A DNA stretch of 64,000 nt from Dyella_A sp050749815 (GTDB taxonomy: Bacteria; Pseudomonadota; Gammaproteobacteria; Xanthomonadales; Rhodanobacteraceae), in the NCBI RefSeq assembly GCF_050749815.1, contig NZ_CP192735.1, positions 248,001-312,000 on the forward strand, written 5' to 3'. The notes under the pieces were generated by a model. The model searched no databases, was not told where the DNA came from, and was given only the letters and a program-made list of their open reading frames with translations. How positions within the stretch are numbered: position 1 is the first letter of the stretch; each line of letters opens with the position of its first letter. Both the position numbers and the translations under genes were made by a program. Positions 8,723-17,027 of the stretch are shown one piece after another.

Positions 8723-9655
8723 ATGGACAGTCTCAGCGCGTTGGTGGCATCGATGGGTCTGCGCGGGCGGGTGGACCTGCTGTGCCGCTTCGCCGGCGCG
8801 TGGTCGGTGCCCAGTGAGCAGGCACCGCCGGGCCAGGTGCCCTATCACGTGGTGCTGGCCGGCGAGGGCGTGCTGGAGGTGGGGCGCGAGCGGCGTCCAT
8901 TCGTGGCCGGCGACCTGGTGGTGTTTCCGCGCGGCGCCGCGCACACCATGCGTCATGCCGACGGCGCCACGCTGACTTTCGCCGAGGTGCGACGTCCGCT
9001 GGGCCGGCTGGTGGAAGTGGCAAGCGAGGCGCCGCACAGCGATTTCGATGTGCTCTGCGGCAGTTTCGAGCTGGGCCAACACCACGCCCTGCTGCTGCAG
9101 GCGCTGCCCGAAGTGGTGCACCTGCAGACCCAGTGGCGCGAGGACTACGCGGGTCTGCACGCGCTGATGCACACCATGCGACGCGAGAGTCTGCAGACCT
9201 CGCCCGGTGGCGACGCGGTGATCGCGAACCTGTCCGCAGCGCTGTTCACGCTGGTGGTGCGCACGCTGATGGAGCAGGGCGAACTGCGCCAGGGACTGCT
9301 CGGCCTGCTGATGGATGAGCGGGTGTCGCCCGCCCTGGCCGCGGTGATCGCCGCGCCCGGCGAGCCGTGGACGCTGGAGCGGCTCGCCGAGGCCAGCCGC
9401 ATGTCGCGCGCCAGCTTCGCCCGGCACTTTGCCGAGCTGTCGCCGATGACGCCGATGGATGTGGTCGCCGCGCTGCGCATGGACTTGGCCGCGCGGCTGC
9501 TGCGCGAGACGCCGCGTTCGCTCGAGCGGATCGGCGAGGCCTGCGGCTACGCCTCGCGCGCCGCGTTCGGCAAGACCTTCAAGCGCGTGCATGGCATCAG
9601 CCCTGCCGCATTCCGGCGCCGCAGCGGCGAGCCGGCACCTGCGACCAAGGTCTAG
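8723..9655 (+). CDS. AraC-family regulator with N-terminal cupin
   Basis: A 310-residue regulator. Residues about 30-110 form a cupin-type sensor domain (GQVPYHVVLAGEGVLEVG…GDLVVFPRGAAHTM). The C-terminal 100 residues carry the double helix-turn-helix of AraC (LAEASRMSRASFARHFAEL; IGEACGYASRAAFGKTFKRVHGISPAAFRRR). The ATG at 8723 has AAGGTGG upstream; a TTG 27 bp earlier is possible. It lies 133 bp from, and divergent to, the AhpD-like gene, the usual arrangement for this cupin-AraC subgroup. Confidence 0.9.
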   Translation: MDSLSALVASMGLRGRVDLLCRFAGAWSVPSEQAPPGQVPYHVVLAGEGVLEVGRERRPFVAGDLVVFPRGAAHTMRHADGATLTFAEVRRPLGRLVEVASEAPHSDFDVLCGSFELGQHHALLLQALPEVVHLQTQWREDYAGLHALMHTMRRESLQTSPGGDAVIANLSAALFTLVVRTLMEQGELRQGLLGLLMDERVSPALAAVIAAPGEPWTLERLAEASRMSRASFARHFAELSPMTPMDVVAALRMDLAARLLRETPRSLERIGEACGYASRAAFGKTFKRVHGISPAAFRRRSGEPAPATKV

Positions 9656-9723
9656 CTCGCGCGGCTGGCGCGGCACTCCGCAGGCGCGCACACTTTTGCG
9701 CCTGCCGCCCGAGGAGATCCCTG

Positions 9724-10188
9724 ATGCAACGTCCGCCGCTGCCCCCGTTCACCGAAGACACCGCCAAACAGAAAGTGCGTCTGGCCGAAGACGCCTGGAA
9801 CGGCCGCGACCCGGCCAAGGTGGCGCTGGCTTATACGCCCGACAGCCGCTGGCGCAACCGCGCCGAGTTCCTGCAAGGGCGCGAGGCGATCGAAGCGTTC
9901 CTCACCCGCAAGTGGCAGCGCGAGCTGGAATACCGTTTGATCAAGGAGCTGTGGGCGTTCCACGACAACCGCATCGCGGTGCGCTTCGCCTACGAGTTCC
10001 ACGACGACAGCGGTCAGTGGTATCGCGCCTACGGCAACGAGAACTGGGAGTTCGACGAGAACGGCCTGATGCGCCTGCGCATCGCCAGCATCAACGACGC
10101 GCCGATCGCCGAGGGTGACCGCAAATACCACTGGCCACAAGGCCGCCGCCCCGACGATCACCCGGGCCTGAGCGACCTGGGTTTCTGA
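9724..10188 (+). CDS. DUF1348 (SnoaL/NTF2-like fold) protein
   Basis: A 154-residue soluble protein with the DUF1348 signature: KVRLAEDAWNGRDPAKVALAYTPDSRWRNR near the start, then FLTRKWQRELEYRLIKELWAFHDNRIAVRFAYE and a Trp/Tyr-rich end. The fold is a cone-shaped NTF2-like barrel and the biochemical role of the family is unknown. The start has GAGGAGATCC upstream. It follows the AraC gene by 68 bp on the same strand and may be read through from it. Confidence 0.85.
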   Translation: MQRPPLPPFTEDTAKQKVRLAEDAWNGRDPAKVALAYTPDSRWRNRAEFLQGREAIEAFLTRKWQRELEYRLIKELWAFHDNRIAVRFAYEFHDDSGQWYRAYGNENWEFDENGLMRLRIASINDAPIAEGDRKYHWPQGRRPDDHPGLSDLGF

Positions 10189-10217
10189 CCGCCGCCCGCA
10201 CGTTTACCGCCTCCTTT

Positions 10218-10445
10218 GTAGGAGCCCGCTCGCGGGCGATGCCCTTCGCCTTGTGCCTTCCAAAAGCATCGCCTGCGAGCAGGCTCCTACACGCGGCGCC
10301 ACGCGCTCGTCGTCTCTTGTAGGAGCCAGCTCGCGGGCGATGCTCTTCGCCTTGTGCCTTCCAAAAGCATCGCCTGCAAGCAGGCTCCTACACGCGGTGC
10401 CACGCGCTCGTCGGCTTTTGTAGGAGCCCGCTCGCGGGCGATGCT
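10218..10445. repeat. 101-bp tandem array of REP-like palindromes
   Basis: GTAGGAGCC(C/A)GCTCGCGGGC begins at 10218, 10319 and 10420, an exact 101-bp period: two full units and a partial third. Each full unit also contains the inverted partner (GCCTGC(G/A)AGCAGGCTCCTAC), so each can fold as a long hairpin. The two full copies differ at only a few positions. Related single elements occur at 22777-22867 and 59082-59202. Confidence 0.85.
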
Positions 10446-10473
10446 TTTGGCATCCCGCCAGCGCAGGGCCGCA

Positions 10474-11049
10474 TTACTCGGGCGTGGCGTCGACCGGCGT
10501 CGGGGCCGGCATGCGCGGGCGGTTGCACACCATGCTGCGCAACACCCCGTCGCGTCGGATCAGCCCGTGGTACAGCGCCGCGCCCATGTGCGCGAGGAAG
10601 GTGAAGAACAACAGGTAGGCGAGCACGCCGTGCGCGGTGCGCAGCCAGGCGAAGGCCCACGCGTTCTCGGGCAGGATCGCCGGCAGGCGCAGGCTGCTGG
10701 TGAGCATCACCGGATAGCCGCCGGCGGACAGCATCGCCCAGCCGATCAGCGGCATGGCGATCATCAGCGCGTACAGCAGCCAGTGCGAGAGGTGCGCGGC
10801 GAGCTTCTGCAGCGGCGGCAGGTCGGCGGGCAAGGGCGGCGGCGGATTTCGCAGCCGCACGACGAGCCGCGCGATCGCCAGCAACAGGATCGCGATCCCC
10901 AGCGGCTTGTGGATCGCCAGCAGCCACTGATGCTTCTCGCTCACCGTGGCGACCATGCCGACACCGATGAACAGCATCGCCAGAATCAGCACGGCCATCG
11001 ACCAGTGCAGCACACGTGCGGGCAGGCTGAAGGTGCGGACGGTACTCAT
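10474..11049 (-). CDS. cytochrome b561-type membrane protein
   Basis: A 191-residue protein with four membrane helices and the histidines expected for two b-type hemes: H15 (RVLHWSMAVL), H47 (AIHKPLGIAILL) and others in later helices (HWLLYALMIAMPLIGWAM; TAHGVLAYLLFFTFLAHMGAALYH). The family passes electrons between the quinone pool and periplasmic partners. Its start overlaps the stop of the catalase-like gene by 4 bp (ATGA), so the two are translationally coupled. It is inferred to be the electron donor of that peroxidase. Confidence 0.9.
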   Translation of the reverse strand: MSTVRTFSLPARVLHWSMAVLILAMLFIGVGMVATVSEKHQWLLAIHKPLGIAILLLAIARLVVRLRNPPPPLPADLPPLQKLAAHLSHWLLYALMIAMPLIGWAMLSAGGYPVMLTSSLRLPAILPENAWAFAWLRTAHGVLAYLLFFTFLAHMGAALYHGLIRRDGVLRSMVCNRPRMPAPTPVDATPE

Positions 11050-12131
11050 CGGTTGGCCTCCGGCTGGGCGTGGGTGGGTGCGGTGGTGCCCGGGACATGC
11101 GCTTCCTCGCTGGTGCGGCGCAGATAGGAGCTGGCGTAGGCAGCCGAGCGAGCGCTCAGCAGCGGGTCGTCGGAGAGGGCGATGCCGGCGGGCAGCACGG
11201 TGGGGTCGTAGTTGATGTCGCGGCACGGGCCGCTTTCCTGCGGTTGCTCGCTGGTGAGCACCAGGGTGCCGGCGTCGAGGGTGGTGCGATCGGCCGGCCA
11301 TGCCTTGGTGGCGTCGTCGGTGGGATCGCCGGGGTGGGCCAGGGTCACCAGCAGGTGCCAGCGCTGCGGACTCGCGGCGAGCCGTTGCTTGAGATCACCG
11401 ATCAGGTAGTTGTCGCTGGCGGGGGCCGGTTGCGCACCGGTCGCTTCGGGAACCACGCGCCAGCGCACCGCGTGCCGTTCGCCTTGTGCGTCGACGAAAT
11501 AGAACGCGTCCAGGCCGTAGTAGCTCTCGGTGACGAAGCTGGCGGATGGCCTGGCGGTCTTGGCCCAGGCGCGGAACGCGGCCGTCTCCGGATGGGCGGC
11601 AAAGAACGCGGCGAGCTTGGCCGGGTCGGGCTTGCCGGTGGCCGGATCTTTCTGGCTGGCGAGCTGCTGCGCGTAGAACGCCTGCGGCGTGGCCACCGGG
11701 AACACCGGCATGCTGTTCATGCCGGTGCGCCACTGCTGGCCGTTCGGCAGGTTGAAGCGCAGCGCCAGGCTGCGGATCGGCACGCTGCTGTCCGGCGCGT
11801 ACGGGTTGCCGCCAGGAATCGCGAAGCGGCCCACCACTGGCGTACGCCCTGCCGCGAATACCGAGGCGGTGGAATACGCGCTGCCCTTGCCGTTGCCCTC
11901 GAAATAGCCGGCCACGCATACGCCCTTGGCGTGGTTGCGGCGGTAGCCGGAATGCACGCCGCCGCCGTTGTGCTGCAACTGGTCGACGAGGCGCTCCGCG
12001 GTGAGCCGGCGCGGCGTCAGCCAGCCGCCGACATAGGCGAAGGCGCCGCCGGCCACGACGACGGCGCCGGCGATGAGTGTCCAGCGCAGGCCGTTGCGCG
12101 GTTGGCGAGAGGGCGGTTGGGGATCGTGCAT
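11046..12131 (-). CDS. membrane-anchored catalase-family peroxidase
   Basis: A 361-residue heme peroxidase of the short catalase-related (SrpA-like) group. A single N-terminal helix (LRWTLIAGAVVVAGGAFAYVGG) places the enzyme on the periplasmic side. The distal His is H67 (RRNHAKG), and the C-terminal ARSAAYASSYLRR supplies the proximal heme Tyr region. It lacks the length of true catalases, and the family has peroxidase rather than strong catalase activity. It leads an operon with the b561 cytochrome and is divergent from the ECF sigma gene, with an ECF-type promoter at 12178-12202. Confidence 0.88.
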   Translation of the reverse strand: MHDPQPPSRQPRNGLRWTLIAGAVVVAGGAFAYVGGWLTPRRLTAERLVDQLQHNGGGVHSGYRRNHAKGVCVAGYFEGNGKGSAYSTASVFAAGRTPVVGRFAIPGGNPYAPDSSVPIRSLALRFNLPNGQQWRTGMNSMPVFPVATPQAFYAQQLASQKDPATGKPDPAKLAAFFAAHPETAAFRAWAKTARPSASFVTESYYGLDAFYFVDAQGERHAVRWRVVPEATGAQPAPASDNYLIGDLKQRLAASPQRWHLLVTLAHPGDPTDDATKAWPADRTTLDAGTLVLTSEQPQESGPCRDINYDPTVLPAGIALSDDPLLSARSAAYASSYLRRTSEEAHVPGTTAPTHAQPEANR

Positions 12132-12177
12132 GGGGAGGGCTCCGGGCCGGGTCGGCCTTGGGTGGTGACACCAGCCA

Positions 12178-12202
12178 GACGCCGGTCGCGCGGATTTATT
12201 CC
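12178..12202 (-). promoter_or_regulatory. predicted ECF-type promoter for catalase operon
   Basis: On the minus strand GGAAT (12202-12198, within GGAATAA) is separated by 16 bp from CGTC (12181-12178). This fits the GGAA-N16/17-CGT form typical of ECF sigma factors. It lies 47 bp upstream of the catalase start. The sister promoter at 12211-12235 has identical boxes and spacing. Confidence 0.65.
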
Positions 12203-12210
12203 CGCGCCGT

Positions 12211-12235
12211 GGAATAATTTCCTTCCTGCGGCGTC
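12211..12235 (+). promoter_or_regulatory. predicted ECF-type promoter for sigma/anti-sigma operon
   Basis: GGAAT (12211-12215, within GGAATAA) and CGTC (12232-12235) are 16 bp apart, 31 bp upstream of the sigma start. It matches the divergent promoter box for box, which suggests autoregulation by the encoded sigma factor. Confidence 0.65.
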
Positions 12236-12265
12236 CTGCATGGCGAAACCATCGCGGCCCGATCC

Positions 12266-12781
12266 ATGTCCATCCACGCGTTCGATGACCAGCTGAGCGA
12301 GTTGCTGCCGCGCCTGCGGCGCTTCGCGCTGTGGCTGACCCGCGACCTGTCCAGCGCCGATGACCTGGTGCAGTCCACGCTCGAACGGGCGCTGTCCACG
12401 CGCGCGGTCAAACGAGACGACGGCGATTTGCGCGCCTGGCTGTTCCGCATCCTCTACCGCCAGTTCCTCGACACGCGGCGTCGCGCGCAACGCTATGCCT
12501 GGCTGCTCGGCCGCCTGCGCGAGGACGACGAGCCGCAGTGGCCCTCGGCCGAGCGCGAGCTGCTGGCGCAGTCGGCGCTGGCCGCGTTCGAACACCTCAC
12601 CCCCGAGCAGCGCAGCCTGCTGCTGTGGGTGACGGTGGAGGGCCTGAGCTACCAGCAGGTCGCCGACATCCTCGAGGTGCCGATCGGCACCGTGATGTCG
12701 CGCCTGTCGCGCGCGCGCCAGGCCATGCGCCGCTACGGCGATGGCGAACTTCCCACCCCTTCCCTGCGGTTGCTGAAATGA
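12266..12781 (+). CDS. ECF-type RNA polymerase sigma factor
   Basis: A 171-residue group-4 sigma factor. Region 2 (residues about 10-75) has RRFALWLTRDLSSADDLVQSTLERAL and the W-L-F-R-I-L motif. Region 4 (about 105-160) has LTPEQRSLLLWVTVEGLSYQQVADILEVPIGTVMSRLSRAR, the -35-binding helix-turn-helix. Its stop overlaps the anti-sigma start by 4 bp. The neighbouring peroxidase operon and paired promoters suggest that it answers an oxidative signal; that is inference. Confidence 0.93.
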   Translation: MSIHAFDDQLSELLPRLRRFALWLTRDLSSADDLVQSTLERALSTRAVKRDDGDLRAWLFRILYRQFLDTRRRAQRYAWLLGRLREDDEPQWPSAERELLAQSALAAFEHLTPEQRSLLLWVTVEGLSYQQVADILEVPIGTVMSRLSRARQAMRRYGDGELPTPSLRLLK

Positions 12782-13530
12782 CCACGACACCCAGCGAACA
12801 CGACATCCACGCCTACGTCGACGGCCGCCTCGAGGGCGAGCGTCGCGCCGCGGTGGAGCTGTATCTCGCGCGCCATCCGGAGCGCGCCAGCGAAGTGCAG
12901 GCCTGGCAGCGCGATGCGCATCGGTTGCGCACGGCGATCGGCGGCACGCAGACGCTGCCGGATAACGTCGCGCTGAACCCGTGGGCGATCCGCCGCCGTC
13001 GTCGCCAGCGCCGGCTGCAGCGCGTGGCGTTCGCCGCGGCAGCGATGCTCTGCCTGGGGCTGGGTGGCTTCGGTGGCTGGCAGGCCCGCGGCCTGCGCGG
13101 TGCGGGCACGGCGCCGATGGCCGACGCGATGCAGGCCTACCGCCTGGTGGCGATGGATCACGCCGCGCGCCCGGATGTGGTGCCGCAGCGCGACGGTGAC
13201 ATGCAGGCCTGGCTCGACGCCCACTTCGCCCACGCCGCGCGACTGCCGGACCTGAGTGGCGCCGGTTTCCACGCCGTCGGCGGCCGGCTGTTCGCCACCG
13301 ACCAGGGCCCTGCCGCGATGGTCTTCTTTCAGGACGCCGCCGGTCACGCGATCAGCTTCTACGTGCGCCCGCCCGGCCCGCGCAATCACCTGCTGCCCAG
13401 CGGTGAGCGCGCCGACGGCGGCCTGCTCGCGCAGTACTGGTCCGGCCAGGGCTACAACTACGCCATGGTCAGCCGCGACGACGGCTCCGATCCGCAGGTG
13501 GCTGCACGCGCGAAGGCCTCGTCGATCTGA
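12778..13530 (+). CDS. membrane anti-sigma factor
   Basis: A 250-residue protein with the layout of an ECF anti-sigma factor. The cytoplasmic N-terminus (HDIHAYVDGRLEGERRAAVELYLARHP) resembles the anti-sigma domain. A basic stretch (RRRRRQRRLQR) and one membrane helix (VAFAAAAMLCLGLGGFGGW, about 85-105) lead to a periplasmic C-terminal domain of about 145 residues that would sense the signal. No HxxxCxxC zinc motif is seen, so this is not a ZAS redox type. ATGA overlap with the sigma gene couples their translation. Confidence 0.88.
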   Translation: MTTTPSEHDIHAYVDGRLEGERRAAVELYLARHPERASEVQAWQRDAHRLRTAIGGTQTLPDNVALNPWAIRRRRRQRRLQRVAFAAAAMLCLGLGGFGGWQARGLRGAGTAPMADAMQAYRLVAMDHAARPDVVPQRDGDMQAWLDAHFAHAARLPDLSGAGFHAVGGRLFATDQGPAAMVFFQDAAGHAISFYVRPPGPRNHLLPSGERADGGLLAQYWSGQGYNYAMVSRDDGSDPQVAARAKASSI

Positions 13531-13593
13531 GCGGGCGGAGCCGGGTCGGCGGAGGGCCACTCGCCAAGCGTGCTGTCCTGACGCGGCCGCGTG

Positions 13594-14451
13594 CTACGCC
13601 GCCGCTCCATCGAAGTGCTGGATGAGCAGTTCCAGCAGGCTGCGTAGACGGTTCAGCCGCTTCAGGTCTTTGTGGTAGCCGAGCCAGGTGTAGCGTGACG
13701 GCGGCGGCTCGCCGAGATTGATCCGTTTAAGCTCGCCGAACGCGTCGCCCAGCGCGGTCGGCAGCACCGCCATGCCGACGCCTTGCGCACACAGGCGCGC
13801 CTGGACGTCGCGGCTGTTGCTGGTGAAGGCAACGCTGGCGTCGGGCAGGTGCTGCTTCAGCCAAGTGACGTCCGGCATGCCTCCGAACGCGGCGTTCATG
13901 GTGACCAGCCGCACGCCGCGCCCACCCTTGCGCGGGCGCAGCTGGTCGCGGTGTGCGTAGAGCGCGTAGGGCATGCGCAGCAGGCGGCGCGAGATCACGT
14001 CCGGCTCGTCGAATGCTTTTATGCGGAACGCCAGGTCGGCCTCGCGCCGGGCCAGGCTGTACAGGCGCGCGTCGGTGAGCAGTTCCACCGTCACCGAGGG
14101 ATGCCGGCGCGCGAACTCGGCCAGCACCGGCGTGAGCACGTAGCTGCCGAACCAGTCCGAGGCCGCCAGCCGCAGCTGGCCGCTTAGCGTGCTCTCGCGG
14201 CTGGCCAGGGCGCGCTCGAAGGCGAGTGCTTCCTCCTCCATGCGTTCGGCGCTGGCCATCACCGCCATGCCTTCGTCGGTGAGCACGAAGCCGTCGGCCG
14301 TGCGCTGGAACAGCGTCTGTCCCACCGATGCTTCCAGCGCGCGCAGCCGCCGGCCCATGGTCGGCTGGGTCTGCCCGACTGCGCGTGCCGCGGCGCCCAG
14401 CGAGCCCTCGCGCGCGATGGCGAGAAAGATGCGTACGTCGCTCCAATCCAT
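13594..14451 (-). CDS. LysR-family transcriptional regulator
   Basis: A 285-residue LysR regulator. The N-terminal HTH (GSLGAAARAVGQTQPTMGRRLRALE) is followed by a binding domain with LAASDWFGSYVLTPVLAEFARRHPSVTVELL. The start at 14451 (MDWSDVRIF) is the usual LysR start; the frame runs further upstream into the operator, which is unlikely to be coding. It faces the quinone-reductase-like gene across 119 bp and is inferred to regulate it. Confidence 0.9.
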   Translation of the reverse strand: MDWSDVRIFLAIAREGSLGAAARAVGQTQPTMGRRLRALEASVGQTLFQRTADGFVLTDEGMAVMASAERMEEEALAFERALASRESTLSGQLRLAASDWFGSYVLTPVLAEFARRHPSVTVELLTDARLYSLARREADLAFRIKAFDEPDVISRRLLRMPYALYAHRDQLRPRKGGRGVRLVTMNAAFGGMPDVTWLKQHLPDASVAFTSNSRDVQARLCAQGVGMAVLPTALGDAFGELKRINLGEPPPSRYTWLGYHKDLKRLNRLRSLLELLIQHFDGAAA

Positions 14452-14474
14452 CGCCGGCTCCCGCAGTGACATTG

Positions 14475-14490
14475 CATGCATTTTTGCATG
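14475..14490. promoter_or_regulatory. LysR-type operator dyad CATGCA-N4-TGCATG
   Basis: A perfect inverted repeat, CATGCA (14475-14480), TTTT, TGCATG (14485-14490), lies in the divergent gap, and a further CATGCATG occurs at 14516-14523. The position between regulator and target fits autoregulated LysR control. Confidence 0.5.
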
Positions 14491-14570
14491 GATAAAAAAC
14501 AAAAACGTCGATTTCCATGCATGTCGATCGGGTCCACCATGGCTTCCACCTTCCCGATGGAGACCTCGCC

Positions 14571-15578
14571 ATGAACCTGATTCCCGACACCATGCAAGCC
14601 GCCGTTGCCGAGCAGATCGACACCCCGCTGCGCCTCGTGGACCTCGCCGTGCCGGTTCCCGGTCCGGGCCAGGTGCTGGTGCGCGTGGCCGCCGCCGGGC
14701 TCAATCCGCTGGACACCAAGATCCGCGCCGGCAAGGCCGCCCACGCGAAACATCCGCTGCCGGCGGTGCTCGGCATCGACCTGGCCGGCACGGTGGTGGC
14801 ACTCGGGCCGGACGTGAGCAACTGGCGCATCGGCGATGCGGTGTACGGCCTGACCGGCGGCGTCGGCGGCGTGCAGGGCTCGCTGGCCGAGTACGCCGCG
14901 GTCGATGCCTCGCTGCTGGCGCTCAAGCCCGCCAACCTGTCCATGCGCGAGGCGGCGGCGCTGCCGCTGGGCTTCATCACCGCGTACGAGGGGCTGGTCG
15001 ATCGTGCTCGCGTGCATGCCGGTCAGCGCGTGCTGGTGCACGGCGGCGCCGGCGGCGTGGGCCATCTGGCCGTGCAGCTCGCCCGCGCCCACGGCGCCGA
15101 AGTGTTCGCCACCGGCAGCGCCGCGCAAAAAGCGATGATCGAAGGCTACGGCGCCGCTGCCATCGACTACGCCACCACGCCGGTCGCCGACTACGTGCAG
15201 CAGCAAACCGGCAGCGAGGGTTTCGACGTCATCTACGACACGGTCGGCGGCGCCACGCTGGACGCCTCGTTCGAGGCGGCGCGCCCGTATCACGGCCACG
15301 TGGTCAGCGCCCTGGGCTGGGGCACCCACGCGCTGGCGCCGCTGTCGTTCCGCGCCGGCACTTATTCCGGCGTGTTCACCCTGCGCCCGCTGCTCACCGG
15401 TCAGGGCCGCGCCCACCACGGTGAGATCCTGCGCGAGGCGACACGACTGGCCGAGCAGGGCCAGCTGCGCACGCATCTGGACACGCACCGCTTCACGCTG
15501 GCCGAGGCGGAGCAGGCGTATCAGCTGATCGAGAGTGGCAAGGCCGCCGGCAAAGTGGTGGTGGAGGTGGCGGGCTGA
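14571..15578 (+). CDS. NADPH:quinone reductase-like MDR oxidoreductase
   Basis: A 335-residue zinc-free medium-chain dehydrogenase/reductase. The N-terminal GroES-like domain (GQVLVRVAAAGLNPLDTKIRAG) leads to a nucleotide-binding domain with HGGAGGVGHLAVQLA around residue 150. The Cys/His zinc ligands of alcohol dehydrogenases are missing, as in quinone oxidoreductases and zeta-crystallins. The ATG at 14571 has GGAG eight bases upstream. It is divergent from its presumed LysR regulator and ends at a strong terminator. Confidence 0.88.
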   Translation: MNLIPDTMQAAVAEQIDTPLRLVDLAVPVPGPGQVLVRVAAAGLNPLDTKIRAGKAAHAKHPLPAVLGIDLAGTVVALGPDVSNWRIGDAVYGLTGGVGGVQGSLAEYAAVDASLLALKPANLSMREAAALPLGFITAYEGLVDRARVHAGQRVLVHGGAGGVGHLAVQLARAHGAEVFATGSAAQKAMIEGYGAAAIDYATTPVADYVQQQTGSEGFDVIYDTVGGATLDASFEAARPYHGHVVSALGWGTHALAPLSFRAGTYSGVFTLRPLLTGQGRAHHGEILREATRLAEQGQLRTHLDTHRFTLAEAEQAYQLIESGKAAGKVVVEVAG

Positions 15579-15585
15579 GACGACC

Positions 15586-15612
15586 AAGGCGCTGCGTCAG
15601 CAGCGCCTTTTT
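15586..15612 (+). terminator. rho-independent terminator
   Basis: AAGGCGCTGC (15586-15595) pairs with GCAGCGCCTT (15600-15609) around GTCA, followed by a T-run to 15612. It directly ends the MDR oxidoreductase transcript, and the esterase remnant begins right behind it. Confidence 0.88.
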
Positions 15613-15620
15613 GGCTCCCA

Positions 15621-15800
15621 GCCGAGGCCTATGCGCACAAGCTGATGGATGCCGGCGTGGACGTTACGGCCACCCGCTACCTGAACACCATCCACGACTT
15701 CGTGATGCTCAATGCCCTGGCCGATACCCCGGCCGCCAAGGCGGCAGTGGCGCAGGCAAGCCAGAAGCTGCACGCGGCGCTGTATCCCGTGCAGAAGTAA
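15621..15800 (+). pseudogene. C-terminal remnant of alpha/beta-hydrolase esterase
   Basis: Sixty codons including the TAA read as the tail of a hormone-sensitive-lipase-type esterase (fold-3): AEAYAHKLMDAGVDVTATRY, then TIHDFVMLNALADTPAA. The H of the TIHDF motif is the catalytic histidine of that family. No start or ribosome site is present, and the preceding sequence is the terminator hairpin, so about four fifths of the gene are gone. It is probably what remains after a deletion that fused the oxidoreductase terminator to the esterase end. Confidence 0.7.
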
Positions 15801-15988
15801 GCCTGCAGGGCTGCAACCATGACCGGGCCCCCATCCGTGGGCGCGCTGTCATGTCCAGCGTCGAGCGGCGGCGATTGCCATGCAACAGCACGGCGCCACC
15901 GCCCGCTGCCCGGTCTGCCGATTGCGTCAGGTTCGCGCCACGTCTGAGAGTGGGTCGCCGATCCGGCGGGCGGATGGTGCAGTTGATC

Positions 15989-16909
15989 TCAAGCGCCGCG
16001 CGTCGGTTCGTCGGAGGCCAGCGCCCGTTCGCGGATCAGGTCGATCAGGGCGCGCAAGCCGGCGGGCACGTGGCGATGGCCCGGGTAATAAAGGCGCAGG
16101 CCGGGGAACGGCGGGCACCAGTCCTGCAGCACCGGGATGAGTTCGCCGCGCGCCAGCTCCTCGCGGATATGCCACTCGGACAGGAACGCCAGGCCCATGC
16201 CGGCGCGGGCGGCGTTACGCATCAGCTGCGGATCGTCGAGCAGCAGCCGGCCCGGCACGTCGATCGCCAGCGTCTCGCCGTGACGTTCCAGCTCCCAGGC
16301 ATGAAGCCCGCCGTGCGACAGCCGCATACGCACCGCCTGATGGCCGGACAGGTCCGCCGGCGACTGCGGTACGCCGTGCGCGGCGAGATACGCGGGCGAG
16401 CCCACCACCACCATGCGCAGGTCCGGGCTTAGCGGCACGGCCACCATGTCCTGCGGCACGCTCTCGGCCAGCCGGATGCCGGCGTCGAAACCCAGCGCCA
16501 CGATGTCCACCAGCTTCGCCTCGCTCACGATGTCCACCTTCATCTGCGGATGGCGCTGCAGGAAGTCGAGGATCAGCGTGTCGAAGATCATCTGCGCCGC
16601 GCCCGCCGAGGTGTTCAGCCGCAACGTGCCGGAGGGCGTCGAAGGGTCGCCGTGGATTTCCTCGGACGCGCGGCGGATCTCGGTGACCGCCGGCTCGATG
16701 CGCGCCACGTAGCGCTGGCCCGCCTCGGTAAGCGCGACGCTGCGCGTGGTGCGGTTGAACAGCCGCGATGCCAGGCGCGCTTCCAGTCCGGCCACCGCGT
16801 TGCTTACCGCGGAGGTGGACATGCCCAGCTCCTTCGCCGCCGCACGGAAACTGCCGCGGCGGGCCACGGCCAGCACGGCGTCGAGTTCGGTCAGGCCGGA
16901 GCGATGCAT
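15989..16909 (-). CDS. LysR-family transcriptional regulator
   Basis: A 306-residue LysR regulator. HTH at residues about 15-40 (GSFRAAAKELGMSTSAVSNAVAGLE), then LFNRTTRSVALTEAGQRYVARIEPA, typical of the CrgA/DsdC-like LysR branch. The start at 16909 (MHRSGLTELDAVLAV) fits the family length. It lies 118 bp from and divergent to the aldehyde dehydrogenase gene, its likely target. The effector is unknown. Confidence 0.9.
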   Translation of the reverse strand: MHRSGLTELDAVLAVARRGSFRAAAKELGMSTSAVSNAVAGLEARLASRLFNRTTRSVALTEAGQRYVARIEPAVTEIRRASEEIHGDPSTPSGTLRLNTSAGAAQMIFDTLILDFLQRHPQMKVDIVSEAKLVDIVALGFDAGIRLAESVPQDMVAVPLSPDLRMVVVGSPAYLAAHGVPQSPADLSGHQAVRMRLSHGGLHAWELERHGETLAIDVPGRLLLDDPQLMRNAARAGMGLAFLSEWHIREELARGELIPVLQDWCPPFPGLRLYYPGHRHVPAGLRALIDLIRERALASDEPTRGA

Positions 16910-17027
16910 GCAGATTGTCCCGATTTTGAGGATGCCCCTTGCACCATACACCGGCTTATCGCAACGGTGCGGCGCACCCACACTGCTCTGCGACCCGGCA
17001 ACTTCCCTGCCGTTTGAGGACATCCCC

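Noticed and set aside
10218..10445. Possible CRISPR array because of the regular 101-bp period
   Set aside because: The whole unit is repeated, including the would-be spacers, and the unit is palindromic; there are no cas genes.
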